Of a stretch of DNA of 11,768 nucleotides, positions 1 through 6,681 are shown piece by piece. Both the position numbers and the translations under genes were made by a program. The notes under the pieces are model-generated. The model was not told the DNA's origin, made no database searches, and saw only the letters and a program-made list of their open reading frames with translations. The DNA is taken from assembly GCA_025359585.1 (NCBI GenBank), contig JANYFX010000585.1, forward strand, positions 1-11,768, in the 5' to 3' direction. This stretch comes from Rhizobacter sp. Lineage in GTDB: Bacteria; Pseudomonadota; Gammaproteobacteria; Burkholderiales; Burkholderiaceae_C. The first letter of the stretch is position 1. Every line of letters starts with the position of its first letter.

Positions 1-300
1 GCCGGCACTGCCCTTGATCTTGGCGCTGGCCTTCCCCGAGACCTGTCCTGTCCCCAAGTGTCCCCGCCGTGTCCCCACCCACCGCCGGCCCGGAAACCCA
101 AGGAAATCAACGTGTCCCCCGTGTCCCCACTTGTCCCCGGACACTTGGCTTGTCGCGTCAGCACCGAGGAATTCGATCGTGAAGCCTTCGAGGAACGGGC
201 GGCGATCATGGAATTCGATAGCGGCATGACGCGGGCCGATGCCGAGGCTGCAGCTCTTTTGTGCGGCACGACGCGAATCAATGAAGGAAGCCAGTCATGA
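1..300 (+). CDS. 3' end of an island gene of unknown function (5' end outside window)
   Basis: The frame is open from the first base to the TGA at 298-300, so this is the last 99 residues of a longer protein that starts upstream. Residues from about position 160 onward form an acidic, helical tail containing FEERAAIMEFDSGMTRADAE. From memory, tails of this kind (FEERAAI-EFDGG-R-EAE) close primase/helicase-like or hypothetical proteins on proteobacterial integrated islands; that is recall, not a search. The part before the tail is a low-complexity Pro/Ser/Cys stretch (CPQVSPPCP and similar) produced by repeated TGTCCCC. An internal GTG at 58 could start an 80-residue product, but no convincing ribosome binding site precedes it. 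The stop overlaps the ATG of the next gene (ATGA at 297-300), which suggests coupled translation. The reading frame is well supported; the function is not. Confidence 0.6.
   Translation, partial: AGTALDLGAGLPRDLSCPQVSPPCPHPPPARKPKEINVSPVSPLVPGHLACRVSTEEFDREAFEERAAIMEFDSGMTRADAEAAALLCGTTRINEGSQS
49..138. repeat. cluster of six TGTCCCC direct repeats with inverted flanks
   Basis: Exact TGTCCCC copies start at 49, 59, 70, 113, 122 and 132. Successive starts are 10, 11, 43, 9 and 10 bases apart, so two groups of three lie about one helical turn apart. A 10-bp inverted pair encloses most of the cluster: CCAAGTGTCC at 54-63 and GGACACTTGG at 139-148. The last copy also forms a small dyad, TGTCC-CC-GGACA, at 132-143. 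The repeats lie inside a coding frame, where they encode a Pro/Ser-rich linker. They could be a protein-binding array (replication, excision or operator) or simple slippage expansion in a tolerant linker. Confidence 0.6.
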
Positions 301-938
301 CGACTAATCCCAATCAGGCGCTGGCCGTCAAGACGGTCTTGGTGGCCAAGTTTCCAAAACCGCCTGACAAGGAATTGGCTGACGCGATGGCGGTGCTGGC
401 TTTGCGCCCCAGCGCGAACGCTGCGGCCGTGGTGGTGGAATACGCCACGGACCTCGGAGAGCAGGACATCGGCGCGTTGACCGACGCCCTCTCGGCCAGT
501 ATGGAGGCCACAGGCGTCGGCGACATGCGCCGCGCCGAGGACATGCTGCTTGGCCAAGCACACGCGCTGCAGGCCATCTTCTTGAACTTGGCGCGGCGGG
601 CAGTTACCCAGACCCAACTGAAGCAATGGGAGGCCACCCTGCGCATGGCGTTGAAGTCGCAGAACCAGTGCCGGCTGACACTGGAGACCCTGGCGGCGAT
701 GAAGAATCCGCCAGTCGTGTTCGCCCGTCAGGCCAACATCAACAATGGCGGTCAGCAGCAGGTGAACAACGGCAGCCCGCCGGTGGTCGCGCCAGCGGCG
801 AATTCTTCTGCCGAGCAAACCGGACTATTGGAGAAAAGTGATGACGATTGGGTGGACACCAGAACGGCGAGCAAGGCAGGCCGCAATGATCCGCACCTGG
901 AAGCCGTGGGAAAAGTCCACCGGACCGCGAAGCGATGA
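297..938 (+). CDS. hypothetical island protein, 213 aa
   Basis: The ATG overlaps the previous stop (ATGA) and has a good ribosome binding site, AAGGAAG, 6 bases upstream. The protein is Ala-rich and mainly helical for residues 1-140. A polar Gln/Asn patch follows at about 143-159 (ARQANINNGGQQQVNNG), then a disordered, charged tail. I see no signal peptide, membrane segment or catalytic motif. The ARQANI...QQVNNG patch looks familiar from small hypothetical proteins of proteobacterial integrated elements, but I cannot name a family or function. The last 33 codons overlap the next gene in another frame. The position between two other small island genes suggests a backbone gene of the element, not defence cargo. 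Confidence is high that it is coding and low on role. Confidence 0.65.
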   Translation: MTTNPNQALAVKTVLVAKFPKPPDKELADAMAVLALRPSANAAAVVVEYATDLGEQDIGALTDALSASMEATGVGDMRRAEDMLLGQAHALQAIFLNLARRAVTQTQLKQWEATLRMALKSQNQCRLTLETLAAMKNPPVVFARQANINNGGQQQVNNGSPPVVAPAANSSAEQTGLLEKSDDDWVDTRTASKAGRNDPHLEAVGKVHRTAKR

Positions 939-1065
939 AGGCAAGGCCCGCACGGCCAACAACGGCTTCAAGGGTGGGCACTGGCGCGACCTGCGGGATC
1001 TGAAGAAGTCGATGAACGCGCTTCTGAAAGAGCAGCGCGACCGCCTTGCAAAGATCAGCGGATAG
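841..1065 (+). CDS. small basic hypothetical protein (KPWEKSTGPR motif), 74 aa
   Basis: I prefer the ATG at 841 over the GTG at 838 because GGAG at 830-833 is then 7 bases upstream. The product is short and strongly basic: WTPERRARQAAMIRTWKPW, then KSTGPRSDEGKARTANNGFKGG, then a helical, charged C-terminus. The STGPR-(T/S)-x-EGKAR-x-xxNxxK-G pattern recurs in small proteins next to integrases and phage-like genes in proteobacteria, as I recall. No function is established to my knowledge; a nucleic-acid-binding role would fit the charge but is only a guess. It overlaps the 3' end of the preceding gene by 98 bases in a different frame. The motif is strong enough that I take this frame as truly coding. 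Confidence 0.65.
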   Translation: MTIGWTPERRARQAAMIRTWKPWEKSTGPRSDEGKARTANNGFKGGHWRDLRDLKKSMNALLKEQRDRLAKISG

Positions 1066-1067
1066 GA

Positions 1068-1116
1068 GCCTCGGTGCTGCACGGGCATGTCAAAAGCAAC
1101 AGCGGCACAGCGAGGC
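1068..1116 (+). terminator. weak candidate hairpin after the island genes
   Basis: An imperfect stem pairs GCCTCG-GTGC (1068-1077) with GCAC-(AG bulge)-CGAGGC (1105-1116) around a 27-base loop, just after the stop at 1065. No T-run follows on the plus strand, so it does not look like a classical intrinsic terminator. It lies in the only gap between two convergent genes, which is where termination is expected. I see nothing else in 1066-1176. Confidence 0.15.
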
Positions 1117-1176
1117 GGACCAAGGAACGTTCGCTAGCGGTACTTCCGCGTTGCAGTCGGACGCTAGGTTGCACGC

Positions 1177-2193
1177 TCAAGTACAGCTCCACTTCAGGTA
1201 GAAATCGGTCCCACGGAAGATTTGGCAGTTTCCACCATCACCCCAATCGCGCCCGTCAAGAGCTTCCATGCAAAGCAACGCGCGGCCCTCGTCCCTTGCG
1301 TAGTACTGAATGAAATTGAAGGTTCCAAAGAGACATGGGAAAGTGTTGTTGGCTGCCAGACGTTGGATCGCCTGACAGAGTTCTAAGGCTTCGACCATCT
1401 CGTCCCACCGAGCAGCCGCCTCTTGATCCGCAGGGCGAACTTTGGGATTCTTCCTCGCGAGCCTTCGAATCATTTGTTCACTGTCGGCGCCCAGTGAAAT
1501 GTAGAGCTCCACACTGGCGTAGCCTGTAATTTGGACGCAGCGTTGCAGTTGGTCCCCGTACTCATCTCTGATGCGAGACCATTCGCTGTCGTTCTTGCCC
1601 TCAAGATCTCCGCTGTCCTTGTACCCCTGCGCCTGGGCATGCCGGTTCATAAAGGGAAGCAGCAGCTCTTTGTTCGGAGCGTGGTAGTCGGCGACCCACT
1701 GGGTAACGTCACACAGTAGGTGTTCAGAACTTCGGAGTTCTTGAATTACCGGCGTCATGCGATTTGCCGACACGTCTTCGCGCGGAATGACGCGCAAGTA
1801 TTGATCCTCAGGGGCACACTTGCGGTCGGGCATCCAGACTTGAAGCAACCCGCTACCCAGATCGATGTTGCCCAAGGCCGACGCACGCTCAAGATTGAGT
1901 TGCAGCAAAGGTGCCATGGGGGCGCCGTCCTCGTCGGTTGGCCAAGGGTATTCCGTACTGGTGTACGCTGGTCCAATCATGAAGTCGCCCAACCGATCTA
2001 TGTCGTGCGGGTTTATCAATTCGATTTTGCACGGATATCCCCAAGCGGCCGCTTCCAACCGCTCCGCGAAGCCCTCGAGTACGTCCTCGTCGCACTCGGC
2101 AGCGAGGATGCCGTTCCGGTTCCTCAGTAGTGAGATCAGCTTGCCCAACTCGGGCGGGAAGCTCGCAGGCATTGCGGGCGACGCATCGGTCAT
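1177..2193 (-). CDS. DUF1963/YwqG-like protein, 338 aa
   Basis: I chose the ATG at 2193 because a GAGAGGGA ribosome binding site lies just upstream on this strand; a TTG at 2214 would add seven residues. The protein is soluble, with no signal or membrane segment. Residues about 84-121 carry the best family signal: a bulky proline/tryptophan stretch (YPWPTDEDGAPM) leading to APLLQLNL and then GLLQVWM, as in DUF1963/YwqG proteins, where 'W-P-DE-G-P-L--L-Q-NL' precedes 'G-L-QF'. The C-terminus has GDGGNCQIF. The biochemical role of DUF1963 is not established; related proteins appear near polymorphic toxins as possible immunity proteins, and no toxin is visible here. The gene faces away from the defence operon and is less GC-rich: two sampled 60-base lines count 53% and 60% G+C, against 75% for one sampled line in the Z1 gene. 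It may be a separate acquisition. Confidence 0.7.
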   Translation of the reverse strand: MTDASPAMPASFPPELGKLISLLRNRNGILAAECDEDVLEGFAERLEAAAWGYPCKIELINPHDIDRLGDFMIGPAYTSTEYPWPTDEDGAPMAPLLQLNLERASALGNIDLGSGLLQVWMPDRKCAPEDQYLRVIPREDVSANRMTPVIQELRSSEHLLCDVTQWVADYHAPNKELLLPFMNRHAQAQGYKDSGDLEGKNDSEWSRIRDEYGDQLQRCVQITGYASVELYISLGADSEQMIRRLARKNPKVRPADQEAAARWDEMVEALELCQAIQRLAANNTFPCLFGTFNFIQYYARDEGRALLCMEALDGRDWGDGGNCQIFRGTDFYLKWSCT

Positions 2194-2489
2194 CGGATCC
2201 CTCTCTTTGCTCAAACGTAAGCCAGAGCTCCAACAAGAGACCGGCCAAGATGTGTGAAGCTCAACACGCTAGTCGCACGTCGCTTTCGCGGTAGTCGGCT
2301 AAACCCTTCGGCTGGTGTGCTCAGTCTCGGTAGAATTTTTGTTCACCCATTTCCGACAAGAGCCAACATGGCCTCAGGGACGGCGTGTCGTCTGCGCCCC
2401 ATTAGGCAACCGACTTTCAATCGAAACGACTTCAGCGACCGCCATCGGCGAGCGCCCAGCACGAGTGCGCTTGGCGCGGAGCCGCTTGT
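2194..2489. promoter_or_regulatory. divergent intergenic region, probable operon promoter
   Basis: This 296-base gap separates the minus-strand DUF1963-like gene from the plus-strand five-gene run, so it should contain promoters for both. I find no open frame with a good start. The best plus-strand -10-like hexamer is TAGAAT at 2331-2336, at the start of a locally AT-rich patch (TAGAATTTTTGTTCA). No good TTGACA-like -35 lies at the right distance. If that hexamer is used, the leader before the GTG at 2490 would be about 145 bases. I see no obvious long dyad, riboswitch or terminator. Confidence 0.3.
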
Positions 2490-5165
2490 GTGAGTACCTC
2501 CACGGACGCCGTCTTTCGACCGATCAACCGGCTGCTCAAAATGGCGGTCATCGGCGGCGTCGAATCAGCCGTCAAACTGCACATCGAGCGCGGTGACGAC
2601 TTAAACGCTCGTGACGATCGTGGCTTTGCGCCGCTGATGCTCGCGGCGGCTCGGAACCGAGCGCGCATCTGCCGACTGTTGATCGAGGCGGGTGCGGATG
2701 TGTCGGCCACGACTCCCTCAGGCGATGACGCACTTTGCATCGCCAAGGCAGCGGGTGCGGCCGATGCCGCCTTCGAAATCGAGTTCGCGATCACCATCTT
2801 GAAGGACCGCGCTGGCACGCGCGAATCACTAGACGAGCCCGACAGCCTTATGCCGGTCGCTGATCTGGCAAGCGGCCATGCCTCGACGGACGGCTTTGAC
2901 GCGCCGATCCGCGTCCCCGAACCCGCGATCGACTCGCTGACGCCTTTTGAAACCAAGGATCGTCACAGGAACGCGGTGTGCACGATCGGTGACAATTGCG
3001 AGTCGAAAATCGCCGCGACGCCTGGCGCAACGGCGACGCCGATCCCCGAGCCGGTGTTCTCCATAGACGACGGCACAGTGGAAATCGAACTGTCGAATTG
3101 GGAGTCAGAAGTGGAGTCGGCCCCTCCTGACGGGGACGCCTCGCTTGCCGAGGCGCCGACGGCAACTCACCGCACCATCTCCCTGCACGAGCCGATCGAT
3201 GACTCGGCGGATTGGTCGGACTTCGAGGCCCTCCTGCCAGAGCATGCTGCGCCCTTGCCAAGGTCAGACTACGGGGAGACGGCGGCCGAGTTGCGCGCAT
3301 TGCTGCTGCGCGCGCTGCGAGAGGGCAGCGTGCCGTCGATCGCCGTCGACGACCTCGATGGCGTCTCACTCGCGACTGCGACCGATGTGTCCCCGTCGCT
3401 ACTCCGCTACGTCATTGGGGACTTGGGAGCGGAGACTGACGAGCGATTGGAATACCGCGCTCCGCACGAGAGTTTCGAGGTCTACGTGGACCCGAACGAG
3501 TCGGCCGACGAGGAGCAGGCTGTCGACGAGGCTCTCGCCTTCTTGGACGACTTGGAGTCGCGCCGTAACGATCCGATGCGGCTCTACATGCGTGAGGCTC
3601 AGCGCAAGAGCCTGATCGGGGCCGATGAGGAGGTAGCCCTCGCCAAGACAATGGAGATCGGGTCGAGAGAGGCGGTAGACGCACTAGCCGATTGGACAGT
3701 AGGGATGGCGCGGGTGTTCCAAGCTGTTGAAGCAGTGCGCTCCGGCGGCAGGTCTGCTACCTCGATCGTGGCAAGTCAACGCGATGACGTAGACGCCGAT
3801 GTTGTCGCGACGGAGGAAGACACGGAGTTGATCTTGGCGAGGACTGCCGTGGAGACGCACCCCGAGCCAGGGGTCGCCAGCGAAGCCGATGGACTAGATG
3901 AGTCTGCTGGTGCGACCCTTTTCGACAAGGTGGACAGACTGCGCGAACTTGTCGAATCGGACAGGGCGGGCATGGATGCGAAAGGCGAGATCCGGACGGC
4001 CTTGCATGCGCTGTCCCTCTCCCGACCGTTCCTGCTACATCTGGCCGACTCCGCGTCGGGAGACGAGGCTGAGGCGGCGCAACGCTTCCTCATTGCGGCT
4101 CGCCGGTTCTCCGCGGCCCGCGACCGCATGGCCGGCGCGAACCTCCGACTCGTCCTTTCGATCGCCAAACGCTACCTTCCCACTGGCATCCCCATGGACG
4201 ACTTGATTCAAGAGGGCAATATCGGCCTCCTCAAAGCCGTCGATAAATTCGACTGGCGTCGAGGCTTCAAGTTCTCAACGATGGCAACTTGGTGGATACG
4301 ACAGCAAGTCAGCCGCTCCTGCGCCGACTCCGCGTTGGCGATCCGTTTGCCGGTCCACTTCCGTGACGACGTCCTGCTCATCGAGCGGGAGGCTAGGAAC
4401 TTGGAGAAGTCGCTGGGGCGCTCGCCAACCACTGAACAGATCGCGGCGCGCCTTGGCATGAGATCGGGCAAGATGGAGACGCTAATTCGCGCCATGTCGG
4501 CGCCGCTGTCGATCGACGAGCTCGAAGCGGAGCTCGAAAACATCGGAGCTTTTGCTCCGGACCCGTCAGACGAGCGTGAAGCGGAGCAGCTCGGGCGGGC
4601 GTTGGCTGCTTCGCTCGACGCACTTGACCCGAAGCTGGCGAAGGTCGTGCGACTGCGTTTCGGTATCGGCGGCGCCGAGCCCTGCACGCTCGAACAAGTT
4701 GGGCAACTATTTGACGTCACCCGTGAGCGCATCCGTCAAATCGAGGCCCAGGCGATGAAGCGACTAATGCACCCATTGCGGCTCGAAAAGCTCCGGCTGT
4801 GGCTCGGCAAGGAGCCGCCCGCGGGAACAGTCAAGCCGGCGCTAGCAGCCCACGCAAAGGTGGCCGGCTCCTTCGGGAAGGCAGCAGACGTGGTGGAGCC
4901 ATGGGACAGCCAAGGCGCCAAACCCACCGGGCCCAGAGCTCCCGACAGAGCGCAGATCGCCGTCACCAACGATCCTGACGCGCTCAAGCGCCTTCTGTCG
5001 CGCGCGTCCGAAATGGGCATCGTCGTCGAATACACAGGCGACGGCATCTCGCGCGCGACCTGGGTAAACGTGGACGAGACGCGCGACAACCAAACGCGCG
5101 GGCTCGTCCGTAGGCTCGTGGCCATGGGCTTCATGCACTGGCCGGGAAAGGGGTATTGGAAGTGA
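2490..5165 (+). CDS. ankyrin-sigma-70 fusion protein, first gene of the Mza/MORC-type defence operon
   Basis: The start is GTG with GGAG (2478-2481) 8 bases upstream. The protein is 891 aa. Residues about 16-105 resemble two to three ankyrin repeats (RDDRGFAPLMLAAARN, RLLIEAGADV). A long acidic linker follows, with a helical patch at about 258-345. Sigma region 1.2 begins at D361 (DPMRLYMREAQRK); a variable insert spans about 395-545. Region 2 lies at about 545-612 (ANLRLVLSIAKRY, DLIQEGNIGLLKAVDKFDWR, FSTMATWWIRQQ), region 3 at about 620-700, and region 4 at 711-764 (TLEQVGQLFDVTRERIRQIE). About 125 residues remain after region 4, ending GFMHWPGKGYWK. This is a group 1/2-like sigma by sequence, yet it shares a 4-base stop/start overlap with the ATPase gene. 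By position it would be the first gene (mzaA) of a five-gene Mza set; that letter is inference. It may direct RNA polymerase to the operon or sense RNA polymerase during infection. Confidence 0.85.
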   Translation: MSTSTDAVFRPINRLLKMAVIGGVESAVKLHIERGDDLNARDDRGFAPLMLAAARNRARICRLLIEAGADVSATTPSGDDALCIAKAAGAADAAFEIEFAITILKDRAGTRESLDEPDSLMPVADLASGHASTDGFDAPIRVPEPAIDSLTPFETKDRHRNAVCTIGDNCESKIAATPGATATPIPEPVFSIDDGTVEIELSNWESEVESAPPDGDASLAEAPTATHRTISLHEPIDDSADWSDFEALLPEHAAPLPRSDYGETAAELRALLLRALREGSVPSIAVDDLDGVSLATATDVSPSLLRYVIGDLGAETDERLEYRAPHESFEVYVDPNESADEEQAVDEALAFLDDLESRRNDPMRLYMREAQRKSLIGADEEVALAKTMEIGSREAVDALADWTVGMARVFQAVEAVRSGGRSATSIVASQRDDVDADVVATEEDTELILARTAVETHPEPGVASEADGLDESAGATLFDKVDRLRELVESDRAGMDAKGEIRTALHALSLSRPFLLHLADSASGDEAEAAQRFLIAARRFSAARDRMAGANLRLVLSIAKRYLPTGIPMDDLIQEGNIGLLKAVDKFDWRRGFKFSTMATWWIRQQVSRSCADSALAIRLPVHFRDDVLLIEREARNLEKSLGRSPTTEQIAARLGMRSGKMETLIRAMSAPLSIDELEAELENIGAFAPDPSDEREAEQLGRALAASLDALDPKLAKVVRLRFGIGGAEPCTLEQVGQLFDVTRERIRQIEAQAMKRLMHPLRLEKLRLWLGKEPPAGTVKPALAAHAKVAGSFGKAADVVEPWDSQGAKPTGPRAPDRAQIAVTNDPDALKRLLSRASEMGIVVEYTGDGISRATWVNVDETRDNQTRGLVRRLVAMGFMHWPGKGYWK

Positions 5166-6649
5166 CTGGTCCCTCACGCAAGGCTCCCCCTCGCGCCGCC
5201 GCGATGCTCGAAGCACTGCGGGGGCTCGGCTACTCAACTGCCGCGGCCATCGCCGACATCGTCGACAACTGCGTGTCGGCCGGGGCTTCGGAGGTCCGCA
5301 TCGACTTCACGTGGGTTGAGTTCGACAGCCGCATCGCGATCCTCGACAACGGCCTCGGCATGTCCGACGGCGAGCTCGAAAGTGCGATGACGTTGGGGGA
5401 CAAGAACCCCCTCGAAGCGCGTGATGCGAACGACTTGGGCCGGTTCGGAATGGGGCTGAAAACGGCGTCTTTCTCGCAGTGTAGGCGGCTGACAGTGGCA
5501 TCAAGGAGTCACGGCGCGCTCGCCTGTCTGCGTTGGGACCTTGACGCGCTGGCCCAGGATCCGGATGGCGGCTGGCTCCTTTTCGAGGGCGCGGCGCCCG
5601 GGTCGGAGACACTCATCGAAGACTTGCCGGGCTCGCACGCCGGAACCTTGGTGCTTTGGGAGCAGCTCGATCGGATAGTGACGAAGGGCTACACCCCAGA
5701 GGACTTCGTCGACATGATTGATCGAGTCGAGGCTCACTTGGCAATGGTATTTCACCGTCTACTGGAGGGACCTCGATCCCGGCTTCGCATCTTTCTTAAC
5801 GGCAACCCTGTTGTCCCTTGGGACCCCTTCATGTCGGGTCACCCTGCGAAGGGTTGGGCGTCGCCAGCTCAGCCGATGAAGACCGACGCGGGTTCCGTCG
5901 TCGTCGAATGCCACGTGCTGCCGCACAAGGACAGACTCTCGGCGCAGGAGTTCGAGGATGGCGCCGGCCCCGAGGGCTGGAACGCACAGCAGGGCTTCTA
6001 CATCTATCGCAACGAGCGACTTCTCGTCGCCGGAGGTTGGCTTGGCCTGGGGCACGGCCGAGCATGGAACCGCGAGGAGTCTTTCAGGCTGGCACGCATC
6101 CGGCTCGACATCCCCAACACTGCAGACGCCGCCTGGAAGATCGACATCCGAAAGTCGATTGCGCGGCCTCCGGCGGCTCTGCGCCCTTGGCTGACAAGGC
6201 TCGCGGAGAACACCCGCGACCGAGCCCGCAAAGTTTTTGCATTTCGCGGCTCGCCGGCGCCCTTCCGAGGCGTCGCTCCGATCGAGCAGGCATGGCGCGT
6301 CGAGCATACGAAGGCGGGGGTGCGGTATCGCATCGACGAGAAGCACCCCGCAGTTGCCGCCGCCCTCGACGCGGCAGGCGATCAGGCCTCGCTTGTGCGG
6401 GCCGTGCTTCGAGTCATCGAGGAAACCGTGCCGGTTCAACGTATCTGGCTTGACACCGCGGAGAACAAGGACACACCTCGCACCGGCTTCGCGGGAGAGC
6501 CGCCGGGTGCGGTGGCGGAAGTTCTCGCTACCTTGTTCAAGGACATGGTCGAGCGGCGAGGTATGAGCCCAGAGCTCGCGCGCCAGACTCTGGCGACCAC
6601 CGAGCCATTCCAGAACTTTCCCGTCATCGTCGCTGCCCTCGGCGCCTGA
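5162..6649 (+). CDS. MORC/MutL-like GHKL ATPase of Mza-type defence system, 495 aa
   Basis: I chose GTG at 5162: it overlaps the sigma stop as GTGA, and GGAAAGGGG ends 8 bases upstream. A TTG at 5156 would be too close to that site. The GHKL fold is clear: N-box ADIVDNCVSAGA (residues 31-42, acidic D32 and N36), G1 box DNGLGM (62-67), G2 box GRFGMGLKTAS (93-103), and a GT motif at 161-162. The second half fits the S5-like transducer domain, with a conserved-looking WKIDIRKSIARPP at 325-337. The ATPase probably dimerises on ATP and clamps DNA, as MutL and MORC proteins do. In bacterial operons this family sits with Z1, DUF4420 and AIPR genes (Iyer et al. 2008; Mza, Gao et al. 2020), exactly as here. 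All ATP-binding residues I can check are intact, so it should be active. Confidence 0.88.
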   Translation: MTGPSRKAPPRAAAMLEALRGLGYSTAAAIADIVDNCVSAGASEVRIDFTWVEFDSRIAILDNGLGMSDGELESAMTLGDKNPLEARDANDLGRFGMGLKTASFSQCRRLTVASRSHGALACLRWDLDALAQDPDGGWLLFEGAAPGSETLIEDLPGSHAGTLVLWEQLDRIVTKGYTPEDFVDMIDRVEAHLAMVFHRLLEGPRSRLRIFLNGNPVVPWDPFMSGHPAKGWASPAQPMKTDAGSVVVECHVLPHKDRLSAQEFEDGAGPEGWNAQQGFYIYRNERLLVAGGWLGLGHGRAWNREESFRLARIRLDIPNTADAAWKIDIRKSIARPPAALRPWLTRLAENTRDRARKVFAFRGSPAPFRGVAPIEQAWRVEHTKAGVRYRIDEKHPAVAAALDAAGDQASLVRAVLRVIEETVPVQRIWLDTAENKDTPRTGFAGEPPGAVAEVLATLFKDMVERRGMSPELARQTLATTEPFQNFPVIVAALGA

Positions 6650-6681
6650 CAAACAACCGCCCAGGAACAAAAGAAGAAGCC

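Noticed and set aside
49..138. CRISPR array
   Set aside because: The repeat unit is only 7 bases with gaps of 2-4 bases within each triplet; there are no spacers of CRISPR size.
1720..2257. Plus-strand open frames opposite the DUF1963-like gene
   Set aside because: They give no recognisable protein, while the minus-strand frame has family motifs and a good ribosome binding site.
2541..2543. Internal ATG as the sigma start
   Set aside because: It has no ribosome binding site and would cut into the ankyrin-like region; GTG at 2490 has GGAG at the right distance.
5156..5161. TTG at 5156 as the ATPase start
   Set aside because: It would leave only 2 bases after the GGGG ribosome binding site; GTG at 5162 has proper spacing and the common 4-base overlap.
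5759..6670. 303-codon open frame on the minus strand
   Set aside because: It is antisense to the GHKL ATPase gene; the composition is low-complexity and no motif or ribosome binding site supports it.
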